A DNA stretch of 64,000 nucleotides from UBA10677 sp045532295 (GTDB lineage Bacteria > Bacillota > Clostridia > Christensenellales > Pumilibacteraceae). The stretch is taken from contig JAZSFP010000012.1 in assembly GCA_045532295.1 (NCBI GenBank), forward strand, positions 62,001 to 126,000, written 5' to 3'. Positions 34,059-44,317 of this stretch are shown piece by piece. Each line of letters begins with the position of its first letter. Position 1 is the first letter of the stretch. The notes under the pieces are model-generated. The model saw only the letters and a program-made list of their open reading frames with translations, was not told the origin of the DNA and searched no databases. Position numbers and translations under genes: made by a program.

Positions 34059-34087
34059 ATTATAGCAGTCCGCTTGATTTTCGTCAA
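34059..34087 (-). promoter_or_regulatory. Promoter of the riboswitch operon
   Basis: Read leftward: TTGACG (34082-34087), 17-bp spacer, TATAAT (34059-34064). The -35 overlaps the stop codon region of the upstream gene. Confidence 0.8.
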
Positions 34088-34590
34088 GCGTTTTTGTTCT
34101 TTTTAACTAAATAATAGAAGGTGGTGTCGTCGGTATCCGAGTCCTCAAGCGAAATGCTCTTAATGGTTTTTCTTCTGCCGTCCACCGAGCCGTCCTTATA
34201 GAAAATAGCGTACCAGTCGTACTCCGTATAAGACCAAGTTCCGCCCGTTTTGTCCACTAAACGAAGGATTACGCCGGCAAACTCTCTACCCAAAACTAAG
34301 ATATCGCCTTGGGGCATATCGGTTGAATACATACCCGAGGATATGCTTACGAGGTCTTTTACTTCCGCGCCCGAATTGTAAGAGCCCGAACGAGAAGTAT
34401 TGTAAACGTCTTCCGAGTAATAGTAGTCCACGTCCTTGCTAACGAAATATTCGCTCGCCTCAGCCATAATTCTCTCGGTAGTAGCCTCGTCGTACTCAAC
34501 GTAGTTGTACTTTACTCCGTCTTTTCGTATTCCGCCGTTGTATTTAGCGGGCGTTTCCGTCGATAAAAATCTTGCCATAGTCTTTCCCAT
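34084..34590 (-). CDS. Unrecognised 168-aa cytoplasmic protein
   Basis: No family recognised. It begins MGKTMARFLSTETPAKYNGG and contains a Tyr-rich YYYSEDVYNTSRSGSYNSG stretch and a beta-rich C-terminal half. No signal peptide or membrane segment. AAGGAGATG precedes the ATG, so translation is well supported. It is a single gene between locus B and the riboswitch operon. Confidence 0.7.
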   Translation of the reverse strand: MGKTMARFLSTETPAKYNGGIRKDGVKYNYVEYDEATTERIMAEASEYFVSKDVDYYYSEDVYNTSRSGSYNSGAEVKDLVSISSGMYSTDMPQGDILVLGREFAGVILRLVDKTGGTWSYTEYDWYAIFYKDGSVDGRRKTIKSISLEDSDTDDTTFYYLVKKNKNA

Positions 34591-34675
34591 AATTTCATCT
34601 CCTTTTCTTAATTATAGCACACCTTCGCCCCAAAATGCAACCGTTTACGAATAAAAAGTGCCGATAGTAACGATA

Positions 34676-34699
34676 GAAGGGACGGTTGCCCGTCCCTTC
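34676..34699. other. Hairpin past the end of locus B
   Basis: GAAGGGACGG / CCGTCCCTTC around loop TTGC, 27 bp past the stop of the Big2 lipoprotein gene. The T-rich side lies on the plus strand, so as a terminator for leftward transcripts it is atypical. Confidence 0.45.
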
Positions 34700-34726
34700 T
34701 TCTTTTAATCGTTAGTGTAATTTTTA

Positions 34727-37700
34727 TTATTGCTCAGATACGAGGTTTTGGAAAATGGGAAGACCGTCAGCGTCCACAGTCCAAATATCGCTATTCCAAC
34801 CGCTGAAGTCGATACCAGCCGTCTTCATAGCGTCGCGGTCAGCGTAAACGCCACCTGCGTAAACGCCTTCGCCCCAGTCATCTGCTTTTACAGCCTCTAC
34901 AACGGTGCCTACTGCGTACATTCCGTTAATATTCTTCTTTCCTGCGTTTTTGGTAAGATATACGGGAGTGCCGTCTTCGGTAATATTGCTATCAACCTGA
35001 ATATAAATATTCTTGAAATAGTTATTCCAGTCGGTAGATTCAACCGAGAAGAAACCGGTATATTGTTTGTTGCCACCCTCAAGCGCTACGGACTGAACGC
35101 TATCGCATTGAATATAAATATTTTCAAAACGCGCCGCGTTGCCTGCTTGATGTTCGTTGATAAGAGTTGCTTTCTTGCCAAGAACGACGTTAGTGAAGGA
35201 TACGTTCTTAATAGTACCGCCTACGGAATAGAACATTGCGCCGTCCCAACCTTTTGCCTCAACGCCGTCAATATTGTATCCGCAACCATCAAATACGCCG
35301 TGGAAATATACGTTGGTAATACCAGAAGTATTGCTACCGCTTGCCTCTAAAGTTCTGTCGTAAATCCAACCAGTTCTACCAGTGTAGTCAATATCGTTTC
35401 CAAGTACGTAATAACCGGTATTGATTACGTTCCAAGCATCCTTTCTACTGTCAAACGCATTACGCATTGCGTCAAGTTCGTCGGCGTCGTTAATCTCTTG
35501 CGTTACTACGTAAATCTTAATCATAGCGGTCATCTTAGCGTTCGTGCTATCGGTTACTTTAAGACCGATGAGTTTTTCGCCGTAAGCGTTGTTGTAAAGC
35601 GTTGCTTTGGGAATAGAAAGCACACCGCTCTCAATGGTAGCGTCTGCAATTTCCGCGCCGTCAAGAGTAACCTTTTCAACTGCGGTTACGCCGTAGGAAG
35701 AGAGGTTGAAGGTTGCGTTTGCGTTGGTGTCCTTATCGAAGGTTTCAACGTTTACTCTTGCGCCCACTACTCCAAGCGAACCAACTGCCGTCTTGAACAA
35801 GGGAAGACCTTGAGCGTCTACCGTCCAGTAATCATTATCCCAAGCGGAGAAGTCGATATCCTTTGCAACGAGGTCTGCTCTCGTATCGCAAACTTCGTAA
35901 AGGTCGCCCGCCGTTCCGCCCCAGTTATCAGCCTGGCGATAAATATTTACGCCCTTACCAACGATATATACGCCGTTAAGTTTCATATTGTCTTTTTCCA
36001 TAAAGGAGGTAAAGTAAACGGGCGTTTCGTCGGCAGTAGTATTGTTATCTATCTGAACGAAGATATTCTTGAACTTTTGCTCCCAAGTGCCACTCTCAGC
36101 GGTAATTAAACCAGTGTACTGAATTAAACCACCGTTCTTGCTTTCGGGCGCTACTGCTTGAGCGGTTGCGCAGTGAATATAAATGTTCTCGAAGTATCCT
36201 GCTCCTGCCTCGTTAAGAAGGGTTGCTTTCTTGCCAAGGGTAACGTTGGTAAACGCGATATTCTTTACCGTGCCGGTAATGGAGTAATACATTGCTCCGT
36301 TCCAGCCACTCGTAGAAACGCCGTCAATAGTATAGCCTTTTCCGTCAAGCACACCGTTGAATACTACGTTGCCTGAGGTCTCGAAGTTCCAAGCGCCAGT
36401 GTAGGTGAAGTTAGCGCCTAAAACGATATAACCGTCGGAAAGCGCTCTTGCGTTATCAAGACTTGCCGAATCCGTTACTACCATAGTGTAAACGGGCGCG
36501 GAAATATAATACTTGCTACCGTCGATAAGTTCAATGGTAAGTTTACCGTCGCTTTCTGCGTTTGCCAAGGTCTTGCCGGAAGTGGGAAGGTTAGCAACTG
36601 CGATAGTAAGCGTCGTGCCGTTAAGTGAGCCTTCTAAGGTTGCGTTTGCCTCTCCGCCCGTCCAAGTAATTGCGCTCACTTCGCCGTCGATTTCTTCGGG
36701 AAGAGTAAGGGCAAGGTTGCCGTCGCCGTCCTTATTAGCGGTTACGATTTTTACTGCGCCGTCGAGCGTTACTTCTTTATTAAGTACGGTTACGCTAACG
36801 GTTGCGGTGAGCGTTTTTCCGTATACGGTTGCGCTCAAAGTAAGCGTTGCCGTTCCTAAACCGCTACCAAGTACGGTTACTGCGCCGTTTTCTCCGTTAG
36901 TAAGAGTTACTACGCCGTCAGTCGAACTTTCGGTGATAGCCCAAGCGTACTCAACGCCCTCAAGAGCGGTATCGTAATACTTAACTGCGGGAGTGATTAC
37001 CTCGCTATTATTTCTTTCTAAGGTTAAACTGCTCGTAGCGGTAAGGGTTACGTAGTTTTGCTTAAGTCCCTTGAAAATAGGAAGACCGTCTGCGTCTACT
37101 TCCCAGTAATTATTATCCCAAGCGGAGAAGTCGATAGCCTCTGCCACGAGGTCTGCTCTCGTATTGAACGCGCCGTAAGCATCGGTTGCCGTCGGCTCGC
37201 CCGTTACTCTGGAGGTAAATACCGCGCCGTTCGCTACGATATAAACGCCCTCCATCTTACAACCCCAAGTGTGTCCGATTTCAGTGAACGCCTTAAAGTC
37301 AATGCCTTCTTCGAGGTTGTCGATTTGCATATATACGTTCTTCATTTGTTGTCCCGTCGAGTACGCGCCCATAAGAGCGTTGGTGTCGGGATAACCGTTG
37401 TTAGTCTTAACTCTGGTGGTAAGACGGTCGTACTGAACGAAGATATTTTCGAGAACTTCGGGAGCGTTATAGCCCACGTAGTCTTCGATATAACCGGTGG
37501 TAGTCTCGCTCAACGCGGGTACGTGGCCGTTACGAGCGATGAGGTTACCGTTCTTTTCTACGATAACGTTCGTGAACGCTACGTTCTTAATCGTGCCTGC
37601 GAAAATATCCCACATAGCGTCGCCTGCGTCGTTGGAAATTACGCCGTCGATTACGTGGCCTTTACCGTCGAACACACCGCCTAAGAACCAGTTGTAGTTG

Positions 37701-39037
37701 TACCAGTCGCCCTGGTGACGATGCCAAGTACCAGTGTACGCGATATCGCTACCAAGAACGATATAAGCGTTTTCTAAGATAACTGCGGTGCTACCCCACT
37801 TATCAATCGCTACGTCCTTTTTACCAAGATGAAGAGCGATATCGAGTTCTTCACTGCTGGTAACGAAAGCGGTGTAAACGGGAGCGGGTACGGTATAAGC
37901 GTACTTGTCGGTTAAAATATTAAGGGTTGCGCTCTCTTCTGCGGTAATCATATCGTTATGATTATCGGGAAGACCTACGGTAGAAAGGGTAATAACGCTT
38001 GCAGTAGCGGTAGCGGTTAAGGGCTTAGTAATGCCGTTTGCCGTCCACGATACCGAAACTACGCTACCTTCAACCTCGGAAGGAATATTAACTTCGATAT
38101 TGCCGTCAGTGTCCTTATAGCCTACTTCAAGAGCAAGCGCGTCTTCAAGCGCGTAAGTCTTTCTTTCAACGGTAACGGAAATTACTACGGTGTTGCCTGC
38201 GTAAGAACCGCTAATAGTGGTACTTCCAAGCGCGAGCGCGGTAATAACGCCTCCGTCGAAAGATACGATACTATCGTCCTCTACCGTCCAGTCGGTAATC
38301 GTAGCGGACGCTACGGGTTCGCCGTTTTCAAGAACGGTAATGCTGGGGGTAAGGGTGTTTTCGCCGTCTGCAAGGGTAAGAGTTGCGTCAAGCGTGCCTT
38401 CGCCTTCGGTTAGGTTGTCGCTCTCGAAGGAAATGCTTGCGTTCTTAACGGAAACGGCAAACACTTTTTCAAGCGCAACTTCGTAAACGGTGGTAGTTAC
38501 CTTTACCGTGGTCTCGCCGTACGCGATACCTCTTACTACGCCGTTTTCAACCGTTGCGATAGCCTCGTTCGCGCTCTCCCAAGCGTAAGTTACGCCTTCA
38601 ACCGCCTCGCCAAGATAGGTTACGGTGGGGATAAGCGTGATCTCGTCGTCCTTGTCCACTGCTACGAGGTCGTAGTTCGCGGAAAGAAGGGGCGCGGTGT
38701 AGGTGTTTACTACCGTTACCGAGCAGGTTGCAACTACGTCGTCTATCGTTGCGGTAATAGAGCAAGTTCCGTCGCCTACTGAACTTACTAAACCACTATC
38801 GGAAACGGTTGCTACCGTCTCGTCGCTACTTGCCCAAGTAACGCTCTTGGTGGAGTTTTCCACCGTTGCGGTGAGTTGCTTGCTTTGATGAGCGTCAAGC
38901 GAAATCGTCGTATCGGATAAAGTGATCGTTACTGCCGGCGGAGTAGGAGGCGGTGTTTCGCCACAACCAACCATCAATCCGCACGCGCATAAGATCAACG
39001 CGATACAAATGGTCAACAGTCTTATACTTTTTTTCAT
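34727..39037 (-). CDS. Big2/beta-helix surface lipoprotein (locus B)
   Basis: 1436 aa, almost the same length as the locus A homolog. Lipobox MVGC (Cys 25) is followed by Big2 domains (SDETVATVSDSGLVSSVGDG and a second near 150). Three modules with beta-helix-like cores follow: FDGKGHVIDG near residue 457, LDGKGYTIDG near 904 and FDGCGYNIDG near 1252, each trailed by GTIKNVAFTNV or a variant. Modules are more diverged from each other than in locus A. Presumably anchored outside the cell and involved in glycan binding or processing. AAAAGGAGG precedes the ATG. Last gene of locus B. Confidence 0.8.
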   Translation of the reverse strand: MKKSIRLLTICIALILCACGLMVGCGETPPPTPPAVTITLSDTTISLDAHQSKQLTATVENSTKSVTWASSDETVATVSDSGLVSSVGDGTCSITATIDDVVATCSVTVVNTYTAPLLSANYDLVAVDKDDEITLIPTVTYLGEAVEGVTYAWESANEAIATVENGVVRGIAYGETTVKVTTTVYEVALEKVFAVSVKNASISFESDNLTEGEGTLDATLTLADGENTLTPSITVLENGEPVASATITDWTVEDDSIVSFDGGVITALALGSTTISGSYAGNTVVISVTVERKTYALEDALALEVGYKDTDGNIEVNIPSEVEGSVVSVSWTANGITKPLTATATASVITLSTVGLPDNHNDMITAEESATLNILTDKYAYTVPAPVYTAFVTSSEELDIALHLGKKDVAIDKWGSTAVILENAYIVLGSDIAYTGTWHRHQGDWYNYNWFLGGVFDGKGHVIDGVISNDAGDAMWDIFAGTIKNVAFTNVIVEKNGNLIARNGHVPALSETTTGYIEDYVGYNAPEVLENIFVQYDRLTTRVKTNNGYPDTNALMGAYSTGQQMKNVYMQIDNLEEGIDFKAFTEIGHTWGCKMEGVYIVANGAVFTSRVTGEPTATDAYGAFNTRADLVAEAIDFSAWDNNYWEVDADGLPIFKGLKQNYVTLTATSSLTLERNNSEVITPAVKYYDTALEGVEYAWAITESSTDGVVTLTNGENGAVTVLGSGLGTATLTLSATVYGKTLTATVSVTVLNKEVTLDGAVKIVTANKDGDGNLALTLPEEIDGEVSAITWTGGEANATLEGSLNGTTLTIAVANLPTSGKTLANAESDGKLTIELIDGSKYYISAPVYTMVVTDSASLDNARALSDGYIVLGANFTYTGAWNFETSGNVVFNGVLDGKGYTIDGVSTSGWNGAMYYSITGTVKNIAFTNVTLGKKATLLNEAGAGYFENIYIHCATAQAVAPESKNGGLIQYTGLITAESGTWEQKFKNIFVQIDNNTTADETPVYFTSFMEKDNMKLNGVYIVGKGVNIYRQADNWGGTAGDLYEVCDTRADLVAKDIDFSAWDNDYWTVDAQGLPLFKTAVGSLGVVGARVNVETFDKDTNANATFNLSSYGVTAVEKVTLDGAEIADATIESGVLSIPKATLYNNAYGEKLIGLKVTDSTNAKMTAMIKIYVVTQEINDADELDAMRNAFDSRKDAWNVINTGYYVLGNDIDYTGRTGWIYDRTLEASGSNTSGITNVYFHGVFDGCGYNIDGVEAKGWDGAMFYSVGGTIKNVSFTNVVLGKKATLINEHQAGNAARFENIYIQCDSVQSVALEGGNKQYTGFFSVESTDWNNYFKNIYIQVDSNITEDGTPVYLTKNAGKKNINGMYAVGTVVEAVKADDWGEGVYAGGVYADRDAMKTAGIDFSGWNSDIWTVDADGLPIFQNLVSEQ

Positions 39038-39091
39038 CTTCTTGTCCTCCTTTTAGACAATCAAATTTTTACGGGTTTTACCCTAATTAAC

Positions 39092-41047
39092 TTATTGAAG
39101 TCCCCAACTCTCGAAAATTGCCTCAAAGTACACGTGTTCTTGTACTTGCTTGTCGTTGAGGTTGAAAGTGTCCTCTTTGAAAGTTCTTCTCATCTCTGCA
39201 AGTTCGTTTGCAGTGAAAGTTCCCGAGTAAAAGTCAAGGAGCGCGTAACGGGGGAACAAACTTTCTTGAAGGATATGCTTTTTAAGCGTTGCGTAGTAAG
39301 TGGGGTCAGTGTCTTTATACTTTTCAATAGCCTCGTACGCCTCGTCGATATATCCCATCCAGCGCATAAGCATATTTCTCGGCCAAAACTCCGCCTTTGC
39401 GTTTACGTCGCAGTAACAGTAACCGCTAACCTCTTCGTAAGTTTCGTCCAAGTAGTCCATCCATCCGCCTATTTCGTCGAACATTTTCTTTAAGGGTACT
39501 CCTGCCTCGCCGTAGAAGTTAGCGAAGAAGTCGTTTACGAGTTCAAGGTAGTTTACGTTTACGTCGAACTGCGCTTTCGCGTGGATATAACGCTTGAGAG
39601 CGGAGAACGCCGTGGGGTTGGACATATCGTAGTACTGACCCATAGTTTTAATGTTGTCTACTCCGATATCGCTGTAAAAACGGTAATAACTAATCTGAAC
39701 GTCCCAACTGTCGAAGGGATACATATAATGCCAGAAGTTCGTGTCGTAAAGCCAAAGGTGAATATTGTCGGTAAGCGAGCCCCAAGCCTTTGCGTTTTCT
39801 CTCGACGCGTCGTTTTCTTCGTCGTAAATGGACTTATTGTATTCGTAGAGAATAGGCGCCATATACACGCCGAGGTGTTCGTCCATCTTTACCGCATCGT
39901 CAATAGGCTTATATTCGCCGTTAACCAGTTTAGTGGGCGCCATTTCCGCTTTGTAGTAAGCGAAGATGAACACGATTACCTCTCTGGGTTTTTCGCCCTC
40001 GGGGGCTTGGCTTTCCAACCAGTCGTTAAGACGCGACGCAATCTTGTTACCAAAGATGATAATACTTCCTGCCTCCGTTCCGTAATGGTCGAAACGCGCT
40101 AAACAATGTTGACAAGTGCAGTATCTCGTGTCGTCCATAACGGTAAAGGTTACGTTGCTTACGTCGGGATTGTCGGTAACGACTACTTTGAGTTTTTCCA
40201 CTACTTCGTTTACGAGCGCCTCGTACTCTACCTCGTCGCCGTGCGCGGTGTAGCAAAGTTGAACGCCTGCTCCGTCGCTATACCATTTGGGGTGCTTAGC
40301 CTTGTACTCTGAGGGCGGAAGGAATTCGTGGGTGTTGTGCCAAGTCGAACCGCCTGCGGGTTTCATATAGATTTCGCTGTTCTTTTGATAGCCCCAGCCG
40401 TACTCTTCCTCACCCGTTGCGGTATCGCAAATGGTACGAAGTTCGTAGTCGGGGCGAATTGCGATTTCCATATCGGGAAGAGTGTCGCCTTTTTTAGTGA
40501 ACACGATAGTGTCGCCTGCGTACATTTCGTAGCCCACTACGTATTTAAGGAAAGTGAGTACTCCGCATTGATAACCGTAAATGCCTTGCGACTGAATATA
40601 CACGTCGTCGCCTTTATTCTTTATATAAGCGCCCGTGGATTTGAGGTCTTGCGTGGTCATAGTAAGCCCTGCGTTTTCAAACCACTCGTTACAGCCGATT
40701 GCAATATACTTGCCGTTCTCGTCGTAGGTTACTTCCGTAACGCTTTTAATCTCGAATACCGCGCCCGTGGCTGAATAAAGTTGGCGGGCAAGAAAGTTAC
40801 TTGCCTCAAGCATTTCCGCGTGTCCGCCGTGCACGATTATATAATCCGTTTGGCTGTCTTTTACGAAAGTTCTTGCGTTTTCGTTTACGGTAATATCCTC
40901 TACTCCGCCGTCAACCTTGCCGTCGTTTTGCTCGCCCGTAGGGTTCGAGGCTGGTGGCAAAGCGTTTTGGGGCGTACACGCAAAACAAGTGAATACGCTA
41001 ATTAAACAGAGAATTAAGCACAATATTTTATTGAATACGCTTTTCAT
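39092..41047 (-). CDS. DUF4838 lipoprotein (locus B)
   Basis: 651 aa, lipobox FTCFAC. It shares the architecture of the locus A DUF4838 protein: N-terminal carbohydrate-enzyme-type domain (EMLEASNFLARQLYSATG...CNEWFENAGL) and DUF4838 core with FTVMDDTRYCTCQHCLARF and SALKRYIHAKAQFD. Signature Cys pairs are conserved between both copies. The start codon lies 1 nt after the stop of the Ig-type gene; GGAGG overlaps the end of that gene, so translation is coupled. Surface glycosidase-like function is a family-level prediction. Confidence 0.82.
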   Translation of the reverse strand: MKSVFNKILCLILCLISVFTCFACTPQNALPPASNPTGEQNDGKVDGGVEDITVNENARTFVKDSQTDYIIVHGGHAEMLEASNFLARQLYSATGAVFEIKSVTEVTYDENGKYIAIGCNEWFENAGLTMTTQDLKSTGAYIKNKGDDVYIQSQGIYGYQCGVLTFLKYVVGYEMYAGDTIVFTKKGDTLPDMEIAIRPDYELRTICDTATGEEEYGWGYQKNSEIYMKPAGGSTWHNTHEFLPPSEYKAKHPKWYSDGAGVQLCYTAHGDEVEYEALVNEVVEKLKVVVTDNPDVSNVTFTVMDDTRYCTCQHCLARFDHYGTEAGSIIIFGNKIASRLNDWLESQAPEGEKPREVIVFIFAYYKAEMAPTKLVNGEYKPIDDAVKMDEHLGVYMAPILYEYNKSIYDEENDASRENAKAWGSLTDNIHLWLYDTNFWHYMYPFDSWDVQISYYRFYSDIGVDNIKTMGQYYDMSNPTAFSALKRYIHAKAQFDVNVNYLELVNDFFANFYGEAGVPLKKMFDEIGGWMDYLDETYEEVSGYCYCDVNAKAEFWPRNMLMRWMGYIDEAYEAIEKYKDTDPTYYATLKKHILQESLFPRYALLDFYSGTFTANELAEMRRTFKEDTFNLNDKQVQEHVYFEAIFESWGLQ

Positions 41048-41048
41048 A

Positions 41049-44000
41049 TTACGCCTCCTTTACCGTAACGGTCTTTTCAATTACGGTAATATTGCCTGCC
41101 TCGTCAACGACCATTATTCTAAATAGGTAGTCACCTGCGCTTGAACACTTAATCGAGTTGGAGGCAGTGGGAATATACACTACCGAACCGCTCGGAGTAA
41201 GCACTTGGCGAATTACTACGATCTTTTCCGTCTTCGAGAGGTTATCCTTAACGCTGAGTTCGGGGAATACCACCGTATCGCCCACTTTTGCCGAGGCTAC
41301 GAAGTTTTGCTTGAGGCTAACTTCGGGCGCAACCTCGTCTAAAATATTGATTGCGTACTGGAAGGGTTGCTCGTTATCGTTAAAGGTGTCTACGGCAAGA
41401 TAACTAACGAGGTATCTTCCGTAAGCGTTTGCCGTAAAGGTATACGCTTTGGTGGGGTCAACGCCCTCAAGCGCAGTGCCGTTTTCGTCCACTACCACTT
41501 CTCCGCTTGGAGCAGTTACTATTACGGTAAAGTTGATATTCGGGTCGAGCGTATCGCCTGCTACCGCTACGGGAAGAGTGATTTTCTCGCCGTAACTCTT
41601 CGTTCCGCCCCAGTCGCCCAAAACTGCAATAGTAGGCGCGGTTCTGTCGGTAGAAGAGTTCTTAATGCCGTGGGAGTTTATATCGTAGACGAGGTATTCC
41701 GCGCCTATATGCGCGTTTTCCGTCTCTACGCTGAGCCATAATTTGTTGGAAGTAAATCCGTCGAACGAAGTAAGGGAAACGGTCGTCTCGTCCACTTTAA
41801 GAGAGCCGTCTTTATAACTTATAACGAACTTGTCGCCGTTAAAGGTAGAAGAGAGAGGATAGGTTTTTCCTAAAACTTCCAAACTTGCTACTCCGCTTGC
41901 GTTCACTATGCGCGCAGACAAAGTTTTACTAAAGTCTTTCTCGTCGGTAAGCGTTACTTTGATTGCGTCGAACGCGCTCTTGTTTGCCACCGAGCCTATC
42001 GTCATCGTGAAGTTTTGAGCAACGAGCGAATTTGCAAAAGTCCATCCGCCGTTTGCCTCCGTCATAGATACTACGGTGTAGTCGGTTTGTTTATCGAGCG
42101 TAAAGCCTTCGCCTACGAGGTAGTTTTCCACCTTTAAGCGCAGTCTTCCCGATTCGGTTTGGTAAGCGAAAATCGTGGGGATTTCCGCCTCATATTTTGC
42201 CGTTCCGCAGATATACGAAACCTTAACTTTGTCGCCGTTTTTCGATACCGTAGGCGTAAATTCCATACCGTCAGCAATAGTTTTAGTACCGTTTGCGTCC
42301 ATTACTTGTACGGTTGCTTTTCTTCTAATTAAACTACCGCTCGTATAGTCGTCTGCGTAAAGCGTGGGTAAAATATACTTTGAACCGTTTACGAACGCTT
42401 TGGGGAGCGCGGGGGTATCGTTAAACGCAGGCTTTGACGCTTTAGTAACGGTTATTTGATAACCCGTTTGGGCGGTGTTGCCGATATAGTCGATTACCGT
42501 ATAAAGCACGGAATAATCTCCGCTCTTTTGGGGCGTAAATCGTCCGTCCTCGACGATGCTCGTTCCCTCGCTACTCGTTACGGAAATAACTACTTTCTTG
42601 TTTCCGCTACCGCCAAGGGTGGATGCAACGGGAAGGACAATGGGCTGACCTGCCTCTCCGGTCGTAATTTTGTCGGAGGGGAGCGTTATACTAACGGGCT
42701 CGATTTGGTCAACCGCTTTCAAGGTAACTACCTTTTTAGCCTCGTTGCCTCCTCTATCCTCCGCCTCGTACACGATAGAGTAATTACCCTTGCGCTTGGG
42801 AGTGAACTTGCCATCTTTAATATCCACCATAACGGCAGAGGGCGAAGTGTAGTTGTACCAAACGGAAGTCTTTACCTCAACCTCGCCTAAATAATCGTCG
42901 AACGCTTTGGCTGAAGGTACTTCATAAGGACGGTTTACTAACGCGTCGGGCATAGAGGTGTATTCGCTTTGGACGGTAATGACAGGGGCGTCTTCGTCGA
43001 TAAAGTACGCTTGCGATAAATCGTTGTCCTTAACCGCAGTTATAAAGAAGTTAGCGGTTGCAGAAGTGTATTTATCCGCGGTAATCGTAAGGTACGCTTT
43101 ACCAGAGGGGAAACCCTCCCAAGCCTCGCTGAAGTGTTTGGGGTTGTCAAGGTCGGCAACGAGTTTTTTGTTGCCGTTCTTTCTGCCGTTGTTGTATACG
43201 GCGTTCTCTACGCTGTCGTAGTACATAGCAACCGTTTGATGAAGGTCAAAGTCTTCGTAGCGGTTGTTCTTATCCCACTCTGCGTTGGGGAAATAGTAAA
43301 GTCCGTTAAAGGGGTGGAGTTGGTTCGTTCCTACTCTACCAACGAACATAGTGTCAAGGTCGTGCGCGTATCCACTCGGGGACTGATTATTGCCGTTCGC
43401 AAGGAAGTACGCGTTAATCTCGAGCGATAAATCCGCCGCGCTTATATTAGTGTTAAGCCAAATATCAGGATTTTGCGAGTCGGTAAGGCGAACGTCAACG
43501 CTCTCAAAGTCCACTACTCCCAAAGTATCGGGAAGAACGGTAAAAGATACGATGCTTTCAAAGGTCGTACAATTAGTCGTGTCGATAAGCGACGAAAAAC
43601 GGAGCGTATCACCTTGACCAAGGCGCACGTAAAGTCCTTCGCGAGTATGACTAAACTGCTTGTTTCTGCCTTGGAAAGTCATAGTCTTTTCGCCGTACTC
43701 GGTAGTAGTCGTTTTGCCGTAAACTACGGAGGGAAGTTTAACGGTAAAGCAGTATTCCTTATTGTAAACCTTGCCGTCAACCGCCGTCGAATAGCGAAGT
43801 TTGTACTTGCCGTCCATATCAAGATTTACTACCGTCTTTCGCGTAGCCGTGCCGTCAGGATACTCAAGCACCGATACGGTACTCTCCTCTTTTCCGTTGA
43901 CGGTAACGGATTGCGTAGGTACGATAAACTGACTACCGTATGCGTATTCTTGTGACAAATTGAGTTCGCCAAAGGTTACGCTTGCCTCCGCGCTAAATAT

Positions 44001-44084
44001 AGACGGAAAAGCAATCACGCTTGCAAGCAGTAACGCAACTGCGCAAACGAGCGCTATAATTTTTGCGTTGATTTTTTTAGTCAT
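41049..44084 (-). CDS. Secreted Ig-domain surface protein (locus B)
   Basis: 1011 aa; signal peptide MTKKINAKIIALVCAVALLL without lipobox or sorting motif. Like its locus A homolog it opens with a YGSQFIVP/TVNGKEESTVSV domain, has a beta-sandwich middle, and ends with Ig/DUF5011-like domains (EDRGGNEAKKVVTLKA, VDEAGNITVIEKTVTV). It is preceded by a 233-nt gap holding GC-rich repeats, so expression may be tuned separately from the transporter genes. Glycan-binding at the surface is an inference. Confidence 0.78.
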   Translation of the reverse strand: MTKKINAKIIALVCAVALLLASVIAFPSIFSAEASVTFGELNLSQEYAYGSQFIVPTQSVTVNGKEESTVSVLEYPDGTATRKTVVNLDMDGKYKLRYSTAVDGKVYNKEYCFTVKLPSVVYGKTTTTEYGEKTMTFQGRNKQFSHTREGLYVRLGQGDTLRFSSLIDTTNCTTFESIVSFTVLPDTLGVVDFESVDVRLTDSQNPDIWLNTNISAADLSLEINAYFLANGNNQSPSGYAHDLDTMFVGRVGTNQLHPFNGLYYFPNAEWDKNNRYEDFDLHQTVAMYYDSVENAVYNNGRKNGNKKLVADLDNPKHFSEAWEGFPSGKAYLTITADKYTSATANFFITAVKDNDLSQAYFIDEDAPVITVQSEYTSMPDALVNRPYEVPSAKAFDDYLGEVEVKTSVWYNYTSPSAVMVDIKDGKFTPKRKGNYSIVYEAEDRGGNEAKKVVTLKAVDQIEPVSITLPSDKITTGEAGQPIVLPVASTLGGSGNKKVVISVTSSEGTSIVEDGRFTPQKSGDYSVLYTVIDYIGNTAQTGYQITVTKASKPAFNDTPALPKAFVNGSKYILPTLYADDYTSGSLIRRKATVQVMDANGTKTIADGMEFTPTVSKNGDKVKVSYICGTAKYEAEIPTIFAYQTESGRLRLKVENYLVGEGFTLDKQTDYTVVSMTEANGGWTFANSLVAQNFTMTIGSVANKSAFDAIKVTLTDEKDFSKTLSARIVNASGVASLEVLGKTYPLSSTFNGDKFVISYKDGSLKVDETTVSLTSFDGFTSNKLWLSVETENAHIGAEYLVYDINSHGIKNSSTDRTAPTIAVLGDWGGTKSYGEKITLPVAVAGDTLDPNINFTVIVTAPSGEVVVDENGTALEGVDPTKAYTFTANAYGRYLVSYLAVDTFNDNEQPFQYAINILDEVAPEVSLKQNFVASAKVGDTVVFPELSVKDNLSKTEKIVVIRQVLTPSGSVVYIPTASNSIKCSSAGDYLFRIMVVDEAGNITVIEKTVTVKEA

Positions 44085-44129
44085 AGTTTTCTCCTTTTAA
44101 TCGTAAGGTTTTAAAATGTTTTAAACGCG

Positions 44130-44315
44130 ACAAGACTTTAATAAAGTAATGCGACGCAGTTAGTAGAAACAGGGTCGGACGAGGGCGCGTAGTTAAAATT
44201 CGCTAAATACAAGTATTGCAAGAAAAAGTCGCAGGGTCGCGAGGGCGCGTACAAAGACGTACGTAACCGAGCGAAACAAGACTTTGACACAGCAAGACGC
44301 AGTATTTAGTAGAAT
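44130..44315. repeat. GC-rich intergenic repeat cluster in locus B
   Basis: Two flanks of about 40 bp (44130-44169 and 44276-44315) share ACAAGACTTT and GACGCAGT..TAGTAGAA; between them CAGGGTCG..CGAGGGCGCGTA occurs twice (44170-44191, 44232-44251). No open frame. It lies between the second permease and Ig-type genes, where locus A has only a 2-nt gap. Confidence 0.6.
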
Positions 44316-44317
44316 TT

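Noticed and set aside
44130..44315. Possible CRISPR remnant
   Set aside because: Only two flanks and two inner copies of unequal length, no cas genes, no spacer regularity.
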